From assembly GCF_018863195.1 (NCBI RefSeq), contig NZ_JAHKRT010000001.1, positions 583,719 through 647,718 on the forward strand: a stretch of 64,000 nt of DNA, written 5' to 3'. The position numbers and the translations under genes were made by a program. The stretch comes from Sphingomonas quercus (GTDB taxonomy: Bacteria > Pseudomonadota > Alphaproteobacteria > Sphingomonadales > Sphingomonadaceae). Position 1 is the first letter of the stretch, and every line of letters begins with the position of its first letter. Under the pieces are notes generated by a model. It was given only the letters and a program-made list of their open reading frames with translations, had not been told where the DNA came from and did no database searches. Below are positions 26,864 to 34,697 of the stretch, in pieces.

Positions 26864-27292
26864 ATGCCCCAGCCAATTCCCTATCTTTCGTTCGACGGCG
26901 ATTGCGCCGAGGCGATGCGCTTCTACGCAGCTGTGCTCGGCGGCACGCTCGGCATGATGAACGTCGGCCAGTCGCCGATGTCCGATCAATGCCCGTCCGA
27001 GGAGCGCGAGCGGATCATGCACGCCCGCCTCGCGCTGGCGGACGGCTCGTCCCTCTATGGCGGCGATTGCATGGGCGGCATGGCCTATCAGGGGCAGCAT
27101 GGCGTTTCGCTGACCCTGAATTTTGACAGCGTGGCCGAGGCCGAGCGGGTGTTCAACGCCCTCGGTGAAGGCGGCGAGGTCACGATGCCTTTCGCCGACA
27201 CGTTCTGGGCGAAGAAGTTCGGCATGGTCAAGGATCGCTTCGGCACCCATTGGATCGTCAATGGCGAGCTTCTAGAGCTGTCGCTGAGCTGA
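26864..27292 (+). CDS. PhnB-like VOC protein
   Basis: A 142-residue PhnB-type VOC protein (despite the name not part of C-P lyase). Features: PYLSFDGDCAEAMRFYAAVLGG at the N-terminus, HARLALADGSSLYGGDC in the middle, and FWAKKFGMVKDRFGTHWIVN at the C-terminus. Substrate unknown. It is preceded by AGGAAAGGA, a strong ribosome binding site, and sits between another VOC gene and a YCII gene, an arrangement common in bacteria where these small proteins are often controlled by an ECF sigma factor; none is seen here. Confidence 0.9.
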   Translation: MPQPIPYLSFDGDCAEAMRFYAAVLGGTLGMMNVGQSPMSDQCPSEERERIMHARLALADGSSLYGGDCMGGMAYQGQHGVSLTLNFDSVAEAERVFNALGEGGEVTMPFADTFWAKKFGMVKDRFGTHWIVNGELLELSLS

Positions 27293-27319
27293 GTGCGTCA
27301 CGCGTGGAGGGGTGAGAGG

Positions 27320-27652
27320 ATGAAGTATCTCTGTCTGGTCTATCTCGATGCGGAGAATTGGAGCGCCTGCCCGGACCGGCAATGCTTTGATTTCGCCGCG
27401 GGGCTGGCCGCCGACGGGCGCCTCATCGCCGCCGAACCCCTCCACCCGATCGACAAGGCCGCCACCGTGCGCGTGCGCGGCGGCCAGACCAGCATCTCCG
27501 ACGGCCCGTTCGCGGAGACGCGCGAACTGCTCGCCGGCTTCTACCTCATCGACGCGGCCGATCGCGAGGAGGCGCTCGCCCTCGCCGCGAGGATTCCACC
27601 GGCTCGATATGGCAGCATCGAGGTCCGCCCGGTGCGCGAGCTGGCGCCCTGA
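27320..27652 (+). CDS. YCII/DGPF-domain protein
   Basis: A 110-residue protein of the YCII-related (DGPF) family. The signature SDGPFAETRELLAGFYLI is intact, followed by ALAARIPPARYGSIEVRPV. The fold is a ferredoxin-like dimer; the function of the group is not known. The ATG at 27320 follows GGTGAGAGG. Last gene of the cluster. Its 3' end converges on udgX, with a purine-rich stretch (27681-27690) pairing imperfectly with 27655-27663. Confidence 0.88.
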   Translation: MKYLCLVYLDAENWSACPDRQCFDFAAGLAADGRLIAAEPLHPIDKAATVRVRGGQTSISDGPFAETRELLAGFYLIDAADREEALALAARIPPARYGSIEVRPVRELAP

Positions 27653-27691
27653 CCCCTTTCTCCGCGCTGGTCTCGGGAAGGGAGAGAAAAG

Positions 27692-29113
27692 TCAGATCGC
27701 CGCCACTGCCCGCCGCAGCTCGCGCACGAAGCGGCCGCGCTCGATGGCGCGCCCCTGTTCGTCGGGCAGGCGGAGCAGGAAGCTCGGGTGGACCGTCGGC
27801 AGCAACAGCCGCCCGCCCCACGGCAGAGCGGCGCCGCGTACCGGCCCGAGCGCCTGCTTGCGACCGGACAGTGCGTGGAGCGCCGTCGCGCCGAGCGCGA
27901 CCACAATTTTCGGCGCGACCAGCCTGACCTCCTCCGCCAGCCACCAGCGATAATGGGAGATGTCGCCGGTGGTCGGCGTCTGGTGGATGCGGCGGCGGCC
28001 ACGCTCGGTGAATTTGAAGCGCTTGACGGCATTGGTGAGGAAAATGCCATCCCGCGCCAGCCCGGCCTCCGCGAGACATTGATCGAGCAATTGCCCCGCC
28101 GGCCCGACGAAGGGGCGCCCGGCCTCGTCCTCCTGATCGCCGGGCTGTTCGCCGACCAGCATCAGCGGCGCGCTGGACGGCCCCTCCCCGAACACGACCC
28201 GTCGGGAGAAGCCCGGCGACGGCGGCGCGTCTTCGGCATCGAGCGCGGCATAAAGCCGATCGAGGTTGTCGAAGCGACGCTCGGCGACCGGGATCTCGGC
28301 CAACCGCTCCTCGCTCCGCGTCCCGCCCTCCACCATCGCGCCGACGCGCCGGCCCGCATCGCCGATCAGCCCGGCGATGAGCGGCGCTTCAGGCAGGTTG
28401 CGCCAGTAGCGGACCGGCATTTCACGCTTCATCATGTTGATCTTGAGGCGGGCGGGATTGAAGATGCTGGCATAATAAGCCTGCCATTCCGCCTCCACCG
28501 CATCCTCGGCGGGTACGTCGTCGCGCGAACCGCCGGGCCCCTCGCGGAGCGCGACACCGTCCCAGGCGATGCTCGCCTCCGGGGTGACGATCAGCCAGTC
28601 CATGCCGGCGAAGCGATCGCGAAAGAAGCCCGCCGTCGCCCGCGCGATATGATGATCCGGCTCGAACCAGGCGGCGAACTGCTCCCGCCCGTCCACGACG
28701 CCGATTTTTCGGAAACGCACGAAGGCGTGCATCTTGTGGATGTCGCGCCGCACCGCCTTGGCCAGGCCGTGGAGCGCGATCATGTCCGGATCGGACGGGT
28801 CGCGATGGAGATGCGGCGCGGCGCGCAGCCGCCACAGCAACCGATAGGCGAGCGCGAAGCGGTGCGGCGCGCTGTGCATCAGCGCATCGCGCAGCAGCCC
28901 GAGCAGGTCGCGCGGCACGCGTATCGCCTCCCCATCCGCCGGGGCGGTCGGCCCCGCCATAGCTCCGATGCCGAACAGATCGGGCGCGTCGCCCCCGGCG
29001 ACGTCCCACACGACCCCTTCCGGCGCGATGCCGGCGGCGAGGAAGGCGCGGGCGTGATCGCGCCAGCCGGCGAAATCGTCCGCCGCCGCCAGCGTCGCGC
29101 GCGCCGCGGTCAC
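27692..29113 (-). CDS. udgX: UdgX-family uracil-DNA glycosylase fused to a DUF4130 domain
   Basis: A 473-residue two-domain protein. Residues about 1-250 are a DUF4130 (SAM-7-link) domain that accompanies radical SAM partners. Residues about 290-473 are a family-4-like UDG with GEQPGDQEDEAGRPFVGPAG (about 321-340), VHPSFLLR, and the diagnostic UdgX loop RRRIHQTP with H377. In Mycobacterium smegmatis UdgX the equivalent histidine forms a covalent bond to the abasic site after uracil excision, so the protein stays attached to DNA. The start GTG 29113 overlaps the stop of the radical SAM gene (GTGA). The longer open frame to 29233 is rejected since it overlaps that gene and is not conserved in character. 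Confidence 0.92.
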   Translation of the reverse strand: MTAARATLAAADDFAGWRDHARAFLAAGIAPEGVVWDVAGGDAPDLFGIGAMAGPTAPADGEAIRVPRDLLGLLRDALMHSAPHRFALAYRLLWRLRAAPHLHRDPSDPDMIALHGLAKAVRRDIHKMHAFVRFRKIGVVDGREQFAAWFEPDHHIARATAGFFRDRFAGMDWLIVTPEASIAWDGVALREGPGGSRDDVPAEDAVEAEWQAYYASIFNPARLKINMMKREMPVRYWRNLPEAPLIAGLIGDAGRRVGAMVEGGTRSEERLAEIPVAERRFDNLDRLYAALDAEDAPPSPGFSRRVVFGEGPSSAPLMLVGEQPGDQEDEAGRPFVGPAGQLLDQCLAEAGLARDGIFLTNAVKRFKFTERGRRRIHQTPTTGDISHYRWWLAEEVRLVAPKIVVALGATALHALSGRKQALGPVRGAALPWGGRLLLPTVHPSFLLRLPDEQGRAIERGRFVRELRRAVAAI

Positions 29114-30342
29114 GCGAACAGCGGCAGCTGCGCCGGCGCCAGCCGCGTCCCGAGATCGGCGCGATCGATCAGCCGGGTCGGCCGCCAGTCGGCGGCGACG
29201 ATGAACGGGCGCACCTTGCGCAGCACGCGGCACAGCCGGCCGACATCCTCCAGCCGTAGTCGGCGATGGCGGCGGGCGAGGATCAGCCTATCGACGACCT
29301 TGGCGCCGAGCCCCGGCACGCGCAGCAGCATCTCGCGCGGCGCGCGATTGACGTCGACCGGGAACATGTCCCGCCTCTCCACCGCCCAGGCGAGCTTGGG
29401 ATCCATGTCCAGCGACAACCGGCCGCCCTGCATCGTGCCGGTGATTTCATCGACCGAGAAGCCGTAATTCCGGAGCAGCCAGTCCGCCTGATAAAGCCGA
29501 TGCTCGCGCATCAGCGGCGGCGGCTGGGCCGGCAGCGTGCGGCTGGCGTCGGGGATCGGCGAGAAGGCGGAATAATAAACCCGCTTGAGGCCGTAATCGC
29601 GATAGAAAGCGGCGCTGGTGCGGAGCATGTGATCGTCGCCGGAATTGTCGGCGCCGACGATCATCTGGGTGCTCTGGCCGGCCGGCGCAAACGCCGGCGC
29701 CTTGCGCGATTCCTGCCGCTCGGCCCTGGCCTCGCCGATGCGCTTGCCGAGATCGGCCATGGTGCGGCGGATACAGGCGCCATCCTTCTCCGGCGCGAGC
29801 GCGGCGATCGCCTCGTCCTGCGGCAGCTCGATGTTGATCGACAGCCGGTCGGCATAGCGGCCGGCGCGCGCGATCAGTTCGGGGTCGCCCTCGGGAATGG
29901 TCTTGAGGTGGATATAGCCACGAAAGCCGTGATCCTCGCGCAGCGATCGCGCCACCTCGACGATCTGCTCCATCGTATAATCCGGGCTGCGCACGATGCC
30001 GGACGAGAGAAACAGGCCCTCGATATAGTTGCGCTTATAGAAATCGAGGGTCAGATCGACGATCTCGGCCACCGTGAACGCCGCCCGGCGCACATTCGAG
30101 GACGAGCGATTGATGCAATAGGTGCAGTCGAACATGCACATGTTCGTCATCAACACCTTGAGCAGCGAGATGCATCGCCCGTCCGGCGCATAGCTGTGGC
30201 AGATGCCCATGCCGGTCGTCGAGCCGATGCCGCCCGTCTCGCGCGAATCCCGCCTGGCGCCGCCGCTCGATGCGCAGGAGGCATCATATTTCGCGGCGTC
30301 GGCGAGGATCGACAGCTTTTCCAGGCGGGTCAGCTTGGTCAT
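29110..30342 (-). CDS. Radical SAM protein linked to UdgX (putative DNA modification/repair)
   Basis: A 410-residue radical SAM enzyme. The Fe-S cluster motif C69-MFD-C73-TY-C76 is preceded by KVLMTNM, and the GIVRSPDYTMEQIV and HLKTIPEGDP strands fit the TIM barrel. Near residue 330 there is a helix-hairpin-helix (LLRVPGLGAKVVDRLI), giving a DNA-binding tail. This is the family that co-occurs with the DUF4130-UdgX protein and is annotated as a putative DNA modification/repair radical SAM protein; its reaction is unknown. It is the first gene of the pair. The LexA-type box ends two nt from the start codon. ATG 30342 is the only start that keeps the conserved N-terminus LEKLSILADAAKYDASC. Confidence 0.9.
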   Translation of the reverse strand: MTKLTRLEKLSILADAAKYDASCASSGGARRDSRETGGIGSTTGMGICHSYAPDGRCISLLKVLMTNMCMFDCTYCINRSSSNVRRAAFTVAEIVDLTLDFYKRNYIEGLFLSSGIVRSPDYTMEQIVEVARSLREDHGFRGYIHLKTIPEGDPELIARAGRYADRLSINIELPQDEAIAALAPEKDGACIRRTMADLGKRIGEARAERQESRKAPAFAPAGQSTQMIVGADNSGDDHMLRTSAAFYRDYGLKRVYYSAFSPIPDASRTLPAQPPPLMREHRLYQADWLLRNYGFSVDEITGTMQGGRLSLDMDPKLAWAVERRDMFPVDVNRAPREMLLRVPGLGAKVVDRLILARRHRRLRLEDVGRLCRVLRKVRPFIVAADWRPTRLIDRADLGTRLAPAQLPLFA

Positions 30343-30343
30343 C

Positions 30344-30358
30344 GTTCTCTATTTGTTC
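30344..30358 (-). promoter_or_regulatory. LexA (SOS) box of the radical SAM-udgX operon
   Basis: GTTC (30344-30347), TCTATTT, GTTC (30355-30358): an exact GTTC-N7-GTTC, the alphaproteobacterial LexA consensus (it works in either orientation, and the gene strand reads GAAC-N7-GAAC). It abuts the start codon at 30342, so it would block transcription near +1; the transcript leader must be very short or the site acts as a roadblock. Confidence 0.72.
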
Positions 30359-30455
30359 GCTATCGGCCGATTTTACAAGTCATTTTCGAATTCGATCGAA
30401 CCTCCTGCCGGGACGCCGCCACCAAATCATGGTTACCACCAAGGGAGGACGATCC

Positions 30456-31094
30456 ATGCGCACATCTCTCAGCATCCTCGCCATATCTGCCGGGCTGGCG
30501 ATCGGCGGTCAGGCAATCGCGGCCCAGACGATCAGCGATCCGACCGGAGACTTCGCCAGCGGCTATGTCGGGCCGCACCAGGCCGATCTCGACGTCACCA
30601 GCTTCAGCGTCGACTGGATCGCGGCCAGCTCGTCCTTCCTGTTGAAGAGCACGATGGCCGGCGCGATCGACACGTCTCTGCCCGGCTTCTACGCGATCGG
30701 CGTCAACACCGGCACCGGGCCGAACAGCTTTGCCTCGATCGGGCTCGGCGGCGTTCGCTTCAACCAGGTCATCGCCGTCCAGAAGGCAGGCACCGCCACC
30801 GTCAGCGGCAACAGCCTGCCGAGCGGCGCGGTGACGATTTCCGGCGATCTGTTGAGCGTGCTTGTGCCGCTCTCGCTGCTGCCGTCGACCGGCTTCGCGC
30901 CCGAACAATATGGCTTCAACATCTGGCCGCGCAGCGGCGCCGGCGGGACCGAGGTGATCAGCGATTTCGCGCCGGACAACGCGACCCTTGCCGCCGCCGT
31001 GCCCGAGCCCGCGACGTGGGCGACGATGCTGGCGGGCTTCGGCGTGCTGGGACTCGCGCTGCGCCGCCGCCGGCCTGCCACCGCCACCGCCTGA
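30456..31094 (+). CDS. Exported PEP-CTERM (PEPxxWA type) sorting protein
   Basis: A 212-residue secreted protein. Signal peptide about 1-22 (SAGLAIGGQAIAAQ). The mature part is rich in Gly, Ser and Thr with no cysteine and looks beta-rich. The C-terminus is a full PEP-CTERM tag: VPEPATWATMLAGF, a hydrophobic helix, and a terminal RRRR, which directs exosortase-mediated processing and surface or EPS-linked display. The PEPxxWA form is typical of sphingomonads. No exosortase or EPS gene is in the window, so it is a scattered substrate. ATG 30456 follows AAGGGAGGAC. Confidence 0.88.
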   Translation: MRTSLSILAISAGLAIGGQAIAAQTISDPTGDFASGYVGPHQADLDVTSFSVDWIAASSSFLLKSTMAGAIDTSLPGFYAIGVNTGTGPNSFASIGLGGVRFNQVIAVQKAGTATVSGNSLPSGAVTISGDLLSVLVPLSLLPSTGFAPEQYGFNIWPRSGAGGTEVISDFAPDNATLAAAVPEPATWATMLAGFGVLGLALRRRRPATATA

Positions 31095-31102
31095 CCTTGC
31101 AC

Positions 31103-31171
31103 GGCGCCCTTCAATCCCCCCTTTCAGGAGGGCGCCGGACCTGCCCGGAGGCGTGGCGTCATGCCTCCGGG
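31103..31171. terminator. Two hairpins between convergent genes
   Basis: GGCGCCCT (31103-31110) pairs with AGGGCGCC (31129-31136). CCCGGAGGC (31144-31152) pairs with GCCTCCGGG (31163-31171). Both are perfect stems in the 84-nt gap between the convergent PEP-CTERM and halogenase genes. Neither has a long T run, so termination may need Rho or the stems may mainly protect 3' ends. Confidence 0.6.
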
Positions 31172-31178
31172 CCTGCAT

Positions 31179-32657
31179 CTACCAGGGCAGGGCGGGGAGC
31201 TCTGCGACGTGGGCGCGGATCGCCGCGCGCACTGATTCGACATGTTGGACAACGCGCTCGATGCTGTCCGTCTCGACGGCGGGATTATAGTCCGCCGGCT
31301 CGATCCCCTGCCCCTCCATCACCGCGAACCAGCTCGCGTCCCTGAACAGCTCGTCGGTGGACAGGACCAGCCGGCCAGAGGCGCGGAAATGGGCGATGCG
31401 ATAGGCAAGGCTGTCCGGCAGCGCGACTGACTGGCAATGCCGCCACAGCGGCTCTCCGCGTCCTTCCGTCATCGCATAGTGGAGGATGAGGAAGTCGCGC
31501 ACGTCCAGCATCTCCTGCGCGAAGACGCGGTTGAACTGCTCCGCGACGAGCGGATCGGCACCGTGGCGTGGAAACAACGCGAGCAGCTTCGCGATGCCGC
31601 TCTGGATGAGGTGGATGCTGGTCGATTCCAGCGGCTCCAGAAAGCCGCTCGACAGGCCGATGGCGACGACGTTGCGGTTCCAGCTCCGCTTGCGCTGCCC
31701 GGGCAGGAAGCGGAGCAGGCGCGGCTCGGCCAGTGGCGCCTCGCCGAGCGCCGCGAGGAAGGAAGCCCGCGCCGCCTCCTCATCCTGAAAGCGGCTGGAG
31801 AAGACATAGCCGTTGCCGGTGCGGTGCTGCAGCGGGATGCGCCAGCGCCAGCCTGCTTCCGCCGCGATGGCGCGGGTATAGGGCACCAGCATCCTCTCGC
31901 GCGCGGTCGGCGCCGCCCAGGCGCGATCGCAGGGCAACCACTCCGACCAGTCATCAAAGCCGGTGGCAAGCTCCTGCTCGATCAGCAGCCCGCGAAAGCC
32001 GGAGCAATCGACGAACAGCTCGCCCTCGGCCACCTCGCCGCGCTCTGTGACCAGACGGGCGATGTCACCGCTCTCGCCATGTCGCTCGACGCGCGCGACC
32101 TTGCCCTCGATGCGCACCACGCCATTGGCCTCGGCGTGACCGCGCAGACAGCGGCCATAAAGGCTCGCATCGAAGTGAAAGGCATAGCCCAGCGTCGACA
32201 GTAAAGAGCGGCGATCCGCGACCGGCCGGGCGAAGCGGCCGGCCCGCGCCGCCTGCGCGGTCAGCGAGAATTCCTCATTGCCGCCGGCCATGCCTGCCAG
32301 CCTCGCGCGGATCAGCCGATGCAGGAACATCACCCCATCGCCCGGCGGCCCGAACGTGCCGAACGGGTGGAGGTAGGCGCTTCCCGGCCCGTTCCATCCC
32401 TCGAAGGCAATGCCGAGCTTATAGGTCGCGTTGGTCTCGGTCATGAACGCGCGCTCGTCGAGACCGACGAGCTGGTTGAACCAGTGGATGGTGGGGATGG
32501 TCGCCTCGCCGACACCGACGATGCCGATCTCATCGGATTCGACGAGCAGGATGCGGCGCCCCGATCCCTTAAGGGCGCGTGACAGCGCTGCGGCAGCCAT
32601 CCAGCCGGCGGTACCCCCGCCGAGGATGACGACGGTGCGGACGCCCGGCTCGCTCAT
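31179..32657 (-). CDS. Flavin-dependent tryptophan halogenase-family protein
   Basis: A 492-residue flavoprotein of the tryptophan halogenase family, which uses FADH2 from a partner reductase. The FAD site GGGTAGW is at about 13-19. The lysine that forms the chloramine in true halogenases is present as K80 in TNATYKLGIAFEGW. The WxWxIP motif that blocks monooxygenase activity is WRWRIP, and the LESTSIHLIQSGI active-site region is intact. All halogenase hallmarks are thus conserved, though family members lying next to TonB receptors have no proven reaction. It is the last gene of the receptor-glycosidase-halogenase operon, 10 nt after the glycosidase. Confidence 0.9.
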   Translation of the reverse strand: MSEPGVRTVVILGGGTAGWMAAAALSRALKGSGRRILLVESDEIGIVGVGEATIPTIHWFNQLVGLDERAFMTETNATYKLGIAFEGWNGPGSAYLHPFGTFGPPGDGVMFLHRLIRARLAGMAGGNEEFSLTAQAARAGRFARPVADRRSLLSTLGYAFHFDASLYGRCLRGHAEANGVVRIEGKVARVERHGESGDIARLVTERGEVAEGELFVDCSGFRGLLIEQELATGFDDWSEWLPCDRAWAAPTARERMLVPYTRAIAAEAGWRWRIPLQHRTGNGYVFSSRFQDEEAARASFLAALGEAPLAEPRLLRFLPGQRKRSWNRNVVAIGLSSGFLEPLESTSIHLIQSGIAKLLALFPRHGADPLVAEQFNRVFAQEMLDVRDFLILHYAMTEGRGEPLWRHCQSVALPDSLAYRIAHFRASGRLVLSTDELFRDASWFAVMEGQGIEPADYNPAVETDSIERVVQHVESVRAAIRAHVAELPALPW

Positions 32658-32667
32658 GCCCTACCCC

Positions 32668-34692
32668 TTATTGACAGCGCGCCGCAGGATCGGGCGGCGG
32701 GCGATGCAGCGCAAGATAGACGGTGCTCCACAACTGGGCGGCATTGGATTCGTCGGCATCCTGCCCGCCCGCGCCGAATGCCTCGACGCGATAAGCGCCC
32801 CCCTCGTACCGCCACGACCACAGCTCGGACGATTGCACCGCCCGCGTCGCTGCGATCGCGCGCCACAGGCAGGTCTCGGTCTGGCGGAGGCGCGTGCGGA
32901 TCGGCGCGGACAGGTCGGTGCGGGCGAGCTGGCGGGCGAGGCCGGCGGCGGCCAGCGCCTGTTGCCACGACCAGACCACCGTGCCGTGATAGGCATTGGG
33001 GCCGAAGCGGGCCTGAAGCGCGGCCGGCGCGAAAGCCGGGTTGGCGACGAGCAACCCCGCCCCGGTCATCAGGCCGGCCGGGAACGGGCGGCCGAGTGTG
33101 TCGGCGATGGTGGCCAGCGCCGCCTCCGACGGGCGGGCAAAGAGCAGCGCGAAGCCCTCGTCGCTATTCTGCACCGGCACCGGCCGGCCAGCCGTGTCGA
33201 GCGCGATCGCGTGGAAGGCAAGGGCCGCCTCGCCTGCCGCACCCATCGCCGCCGCGGCCGGCACGCCCGCGCTGCCCGCATAGCCGGCGATCGCGGCGCG
33301 GGCCTCGGCCGACGGAATGGTGATCGCGAACAGGCCGGGCGCGCGCCTGGCCCATATCGTCGCCATCGCCGGCACCGCGGCGAACATCGCCTTGTCCCCG
33401 CCGTTGGCGTAGGGGGCGAGCAGGCCGCTGCGATAGAGCGCGTCCGCCGCTTCCAGCGCGGCCGGCACGAGCACCGCGTTCACATCATAGGGATAATGGC
33501 CGCCACCCAGGCCGTCATTGCTGTCGCGCCATTCGCCGACGGGCACGCCGGGATGGAGGCCGATCAGCTTCGTCGCCACCGGATCGCGCGCGAAGGCCCC
33601 CGCGCTCTCGACGACGAAGCGCAGGTTGCGCATCAGCGCCGCGCCCGCGCCGTTCCGCGCAAAAAAGGCGGCGGCGCGCGCCCTGCCGCGGGCGTCGTCG
33701 AGCAGCCACGCCCGCGCCACTGGCGCCAGCATGTAGTCGCTGTCGATCATCTTGTAATCATAGACCGGGGCGTCGGAATTGCCGCTGCCGGCCTTGCGGT
33801 GATCGAGGATGGCGAACTCGCCGATGTCCTCCTCATGGGCGACGCGCCCCTCGGGCGAAAGCCGCTCCAGCACCGATTGCAGGCCCGTCTCGACCGCCGC
33901 CGGTTGCAGTGCCGGCATCAGCAACCGCACCGACATCAGCGTGTCACGCCCGAAATAGGTGTTGAACCGCCATGAGCCGGCGTTGAATTTCTCCGCATAG
34001 CTAAGGAATTCGAGCGCACCGCGCGCCGCCGGATCGGGATTGGCGGTGGCGTTGAGCAGCGCGTCGCCGCCCACCGGGGTGAGCGGCGTCTCGCCGCTCA
34101 ACGCGGTCACGGCGAGGGTGATGCGCCCGTCCGATCCCGCCCTGATCTCCTGGCCGGCGAGCGTGCCGTGGACCAGCCGCAGCGACAGGCGATATCCGGG
34201 CGCCCCGTCCAGCCGGTCGCGCGCCCAGCTGATCGTGTCGCCGGCGGCGGTCGGCTCGGTCTGCACCTCGACGGGCGCGGTGCCGAGCCCCTCATAATCG
34301 CGCAGCACGCGCACGCTGGACAGCAATGCCTGCCTGGTCGCCAGCCGGGGGGTGGCGATGCTGGCCTCGAAGGTGACGCCATGGAGCGGGCGCCCCCTCC
34401 CGTCAGCAAGCGTCACCGGCCGGGCGGGCGCGGCCATCGTCCACTCAGCGGCGGGCGATACGGCGCCGAACCACAGGCCGACGCCGCTATTGCCTGCCGG
34501 GAAGGCGACGATGATGCGCGGAGCCCCGCCGGAGCGCAGCAGGATATGCGCCGAAACCGGCCCGTCGCGCACGAAGCTGTTGAGGTTCAGCCCCTCGCGC
34601 CGCGCGAAACCGACGGTCTCGGGAGCAGGCGCCGCCGCCGCCAGCGCCAATGCAGCGATGGCGAGAAACGCGCCTGTCGTCCCCCCCGGCAT
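32668..34692 (-). CDS. Exported six-hairpin glycosidase-like protein (debranching-enzyme-like)
   Basis: A 674-residue exported protein with signal peptide AFLAIAALALAAAAPA. The C-terminal 450 residues resemble the (alpha/alpha)6 barrel of amylo-alpha-1,6-glucosidase/GH63-type enzymes: NTYFGRDTLMSVRLLMPAL, HEEDIGEFAILDHR, DSDYMLAPVARAWL, EWRDSNDGLGGGHYPYDVNAVLVPAAL and VVWSWQQALAAAGL. The acidic residues in EWRDSNDG and HEEDIGEF are the likely catalytic ones, by position only. The N-terminal 200 residues look like a beta-sandwich. I would predict hydrolysis of an alpha-glucoside in the periplasm; the substrate is open. It lies five nt after the TBDR and 10 nt before the halogenase. Confidence 0.8.
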   Translation of the reverse strand: MPGGTTGAFLAIAALALAAAAPAPETVGFARREGLNLNSFVRDGPVSAHILLRSGGAPRIIVAFPAGNSGVGLWFGAVSPAAEWTMAAPARPVTLADGRGRPLHGVTFEASIATPRLATRQALLSSVRVLRDYEGLGTAPVEVQTEPTAAGDTISWARDRLDGAPGYRLSLRLVHGTLAGQEIRAGSDGRITLAVTALSGETPLTPVGGDALLNATANPDPAARGALEFLSYAEKFNAGSWRFNTYFGRDTLMSVRLLMPALQPAAVETGLQSVLERLSPEGRVAHEEDIGEFAILDHRKAGSGNSDAPVYDYKMIDSDYMLAPVARAWLLDDARGRARAAAFFARNGAGAALMRNLRFVVESAGAFARDPVATKLIGLHPGVPVGEWRDSNDGLGGGHYPYDVNAVLVPAALEAADALYRSGLLAPYANGGDKAMFAAVPAMATIWARRAPGLFAITIPSAEARAAIAGYAGSAGVPAAAAMGAAGEAALAFHAIALDTAGRPVPVQNSDEGFALLFARPSEAALATIADTLGRPFPAGLMTGAGLLVANPAFAPAALQARFGPNAYHGTVVWSWQQALAAAGLARQLARTDLSAPIRTRLRQTETCLWRAIAATRAVQSSELWSWRYEGGAYRVEAFGAGGQDADESNAAQLWSTVYLALHRPPPDPAARCQ

Positions 34693-34697
34693 GGCCG

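Noticed and set aside
26419..27652. VOC-VOC-YCII cluster as a novel system
   Set aside because: A common arrangement of small uncharacterised proteins; no unusual feature here and no partner sigma factor in the window.
27655..27690. Possible terminator between the YCII gene and udgX
   Set aside because: CTTTCTCC and GGAGAGAAAAG pair only with gaps and there is no clean stem.
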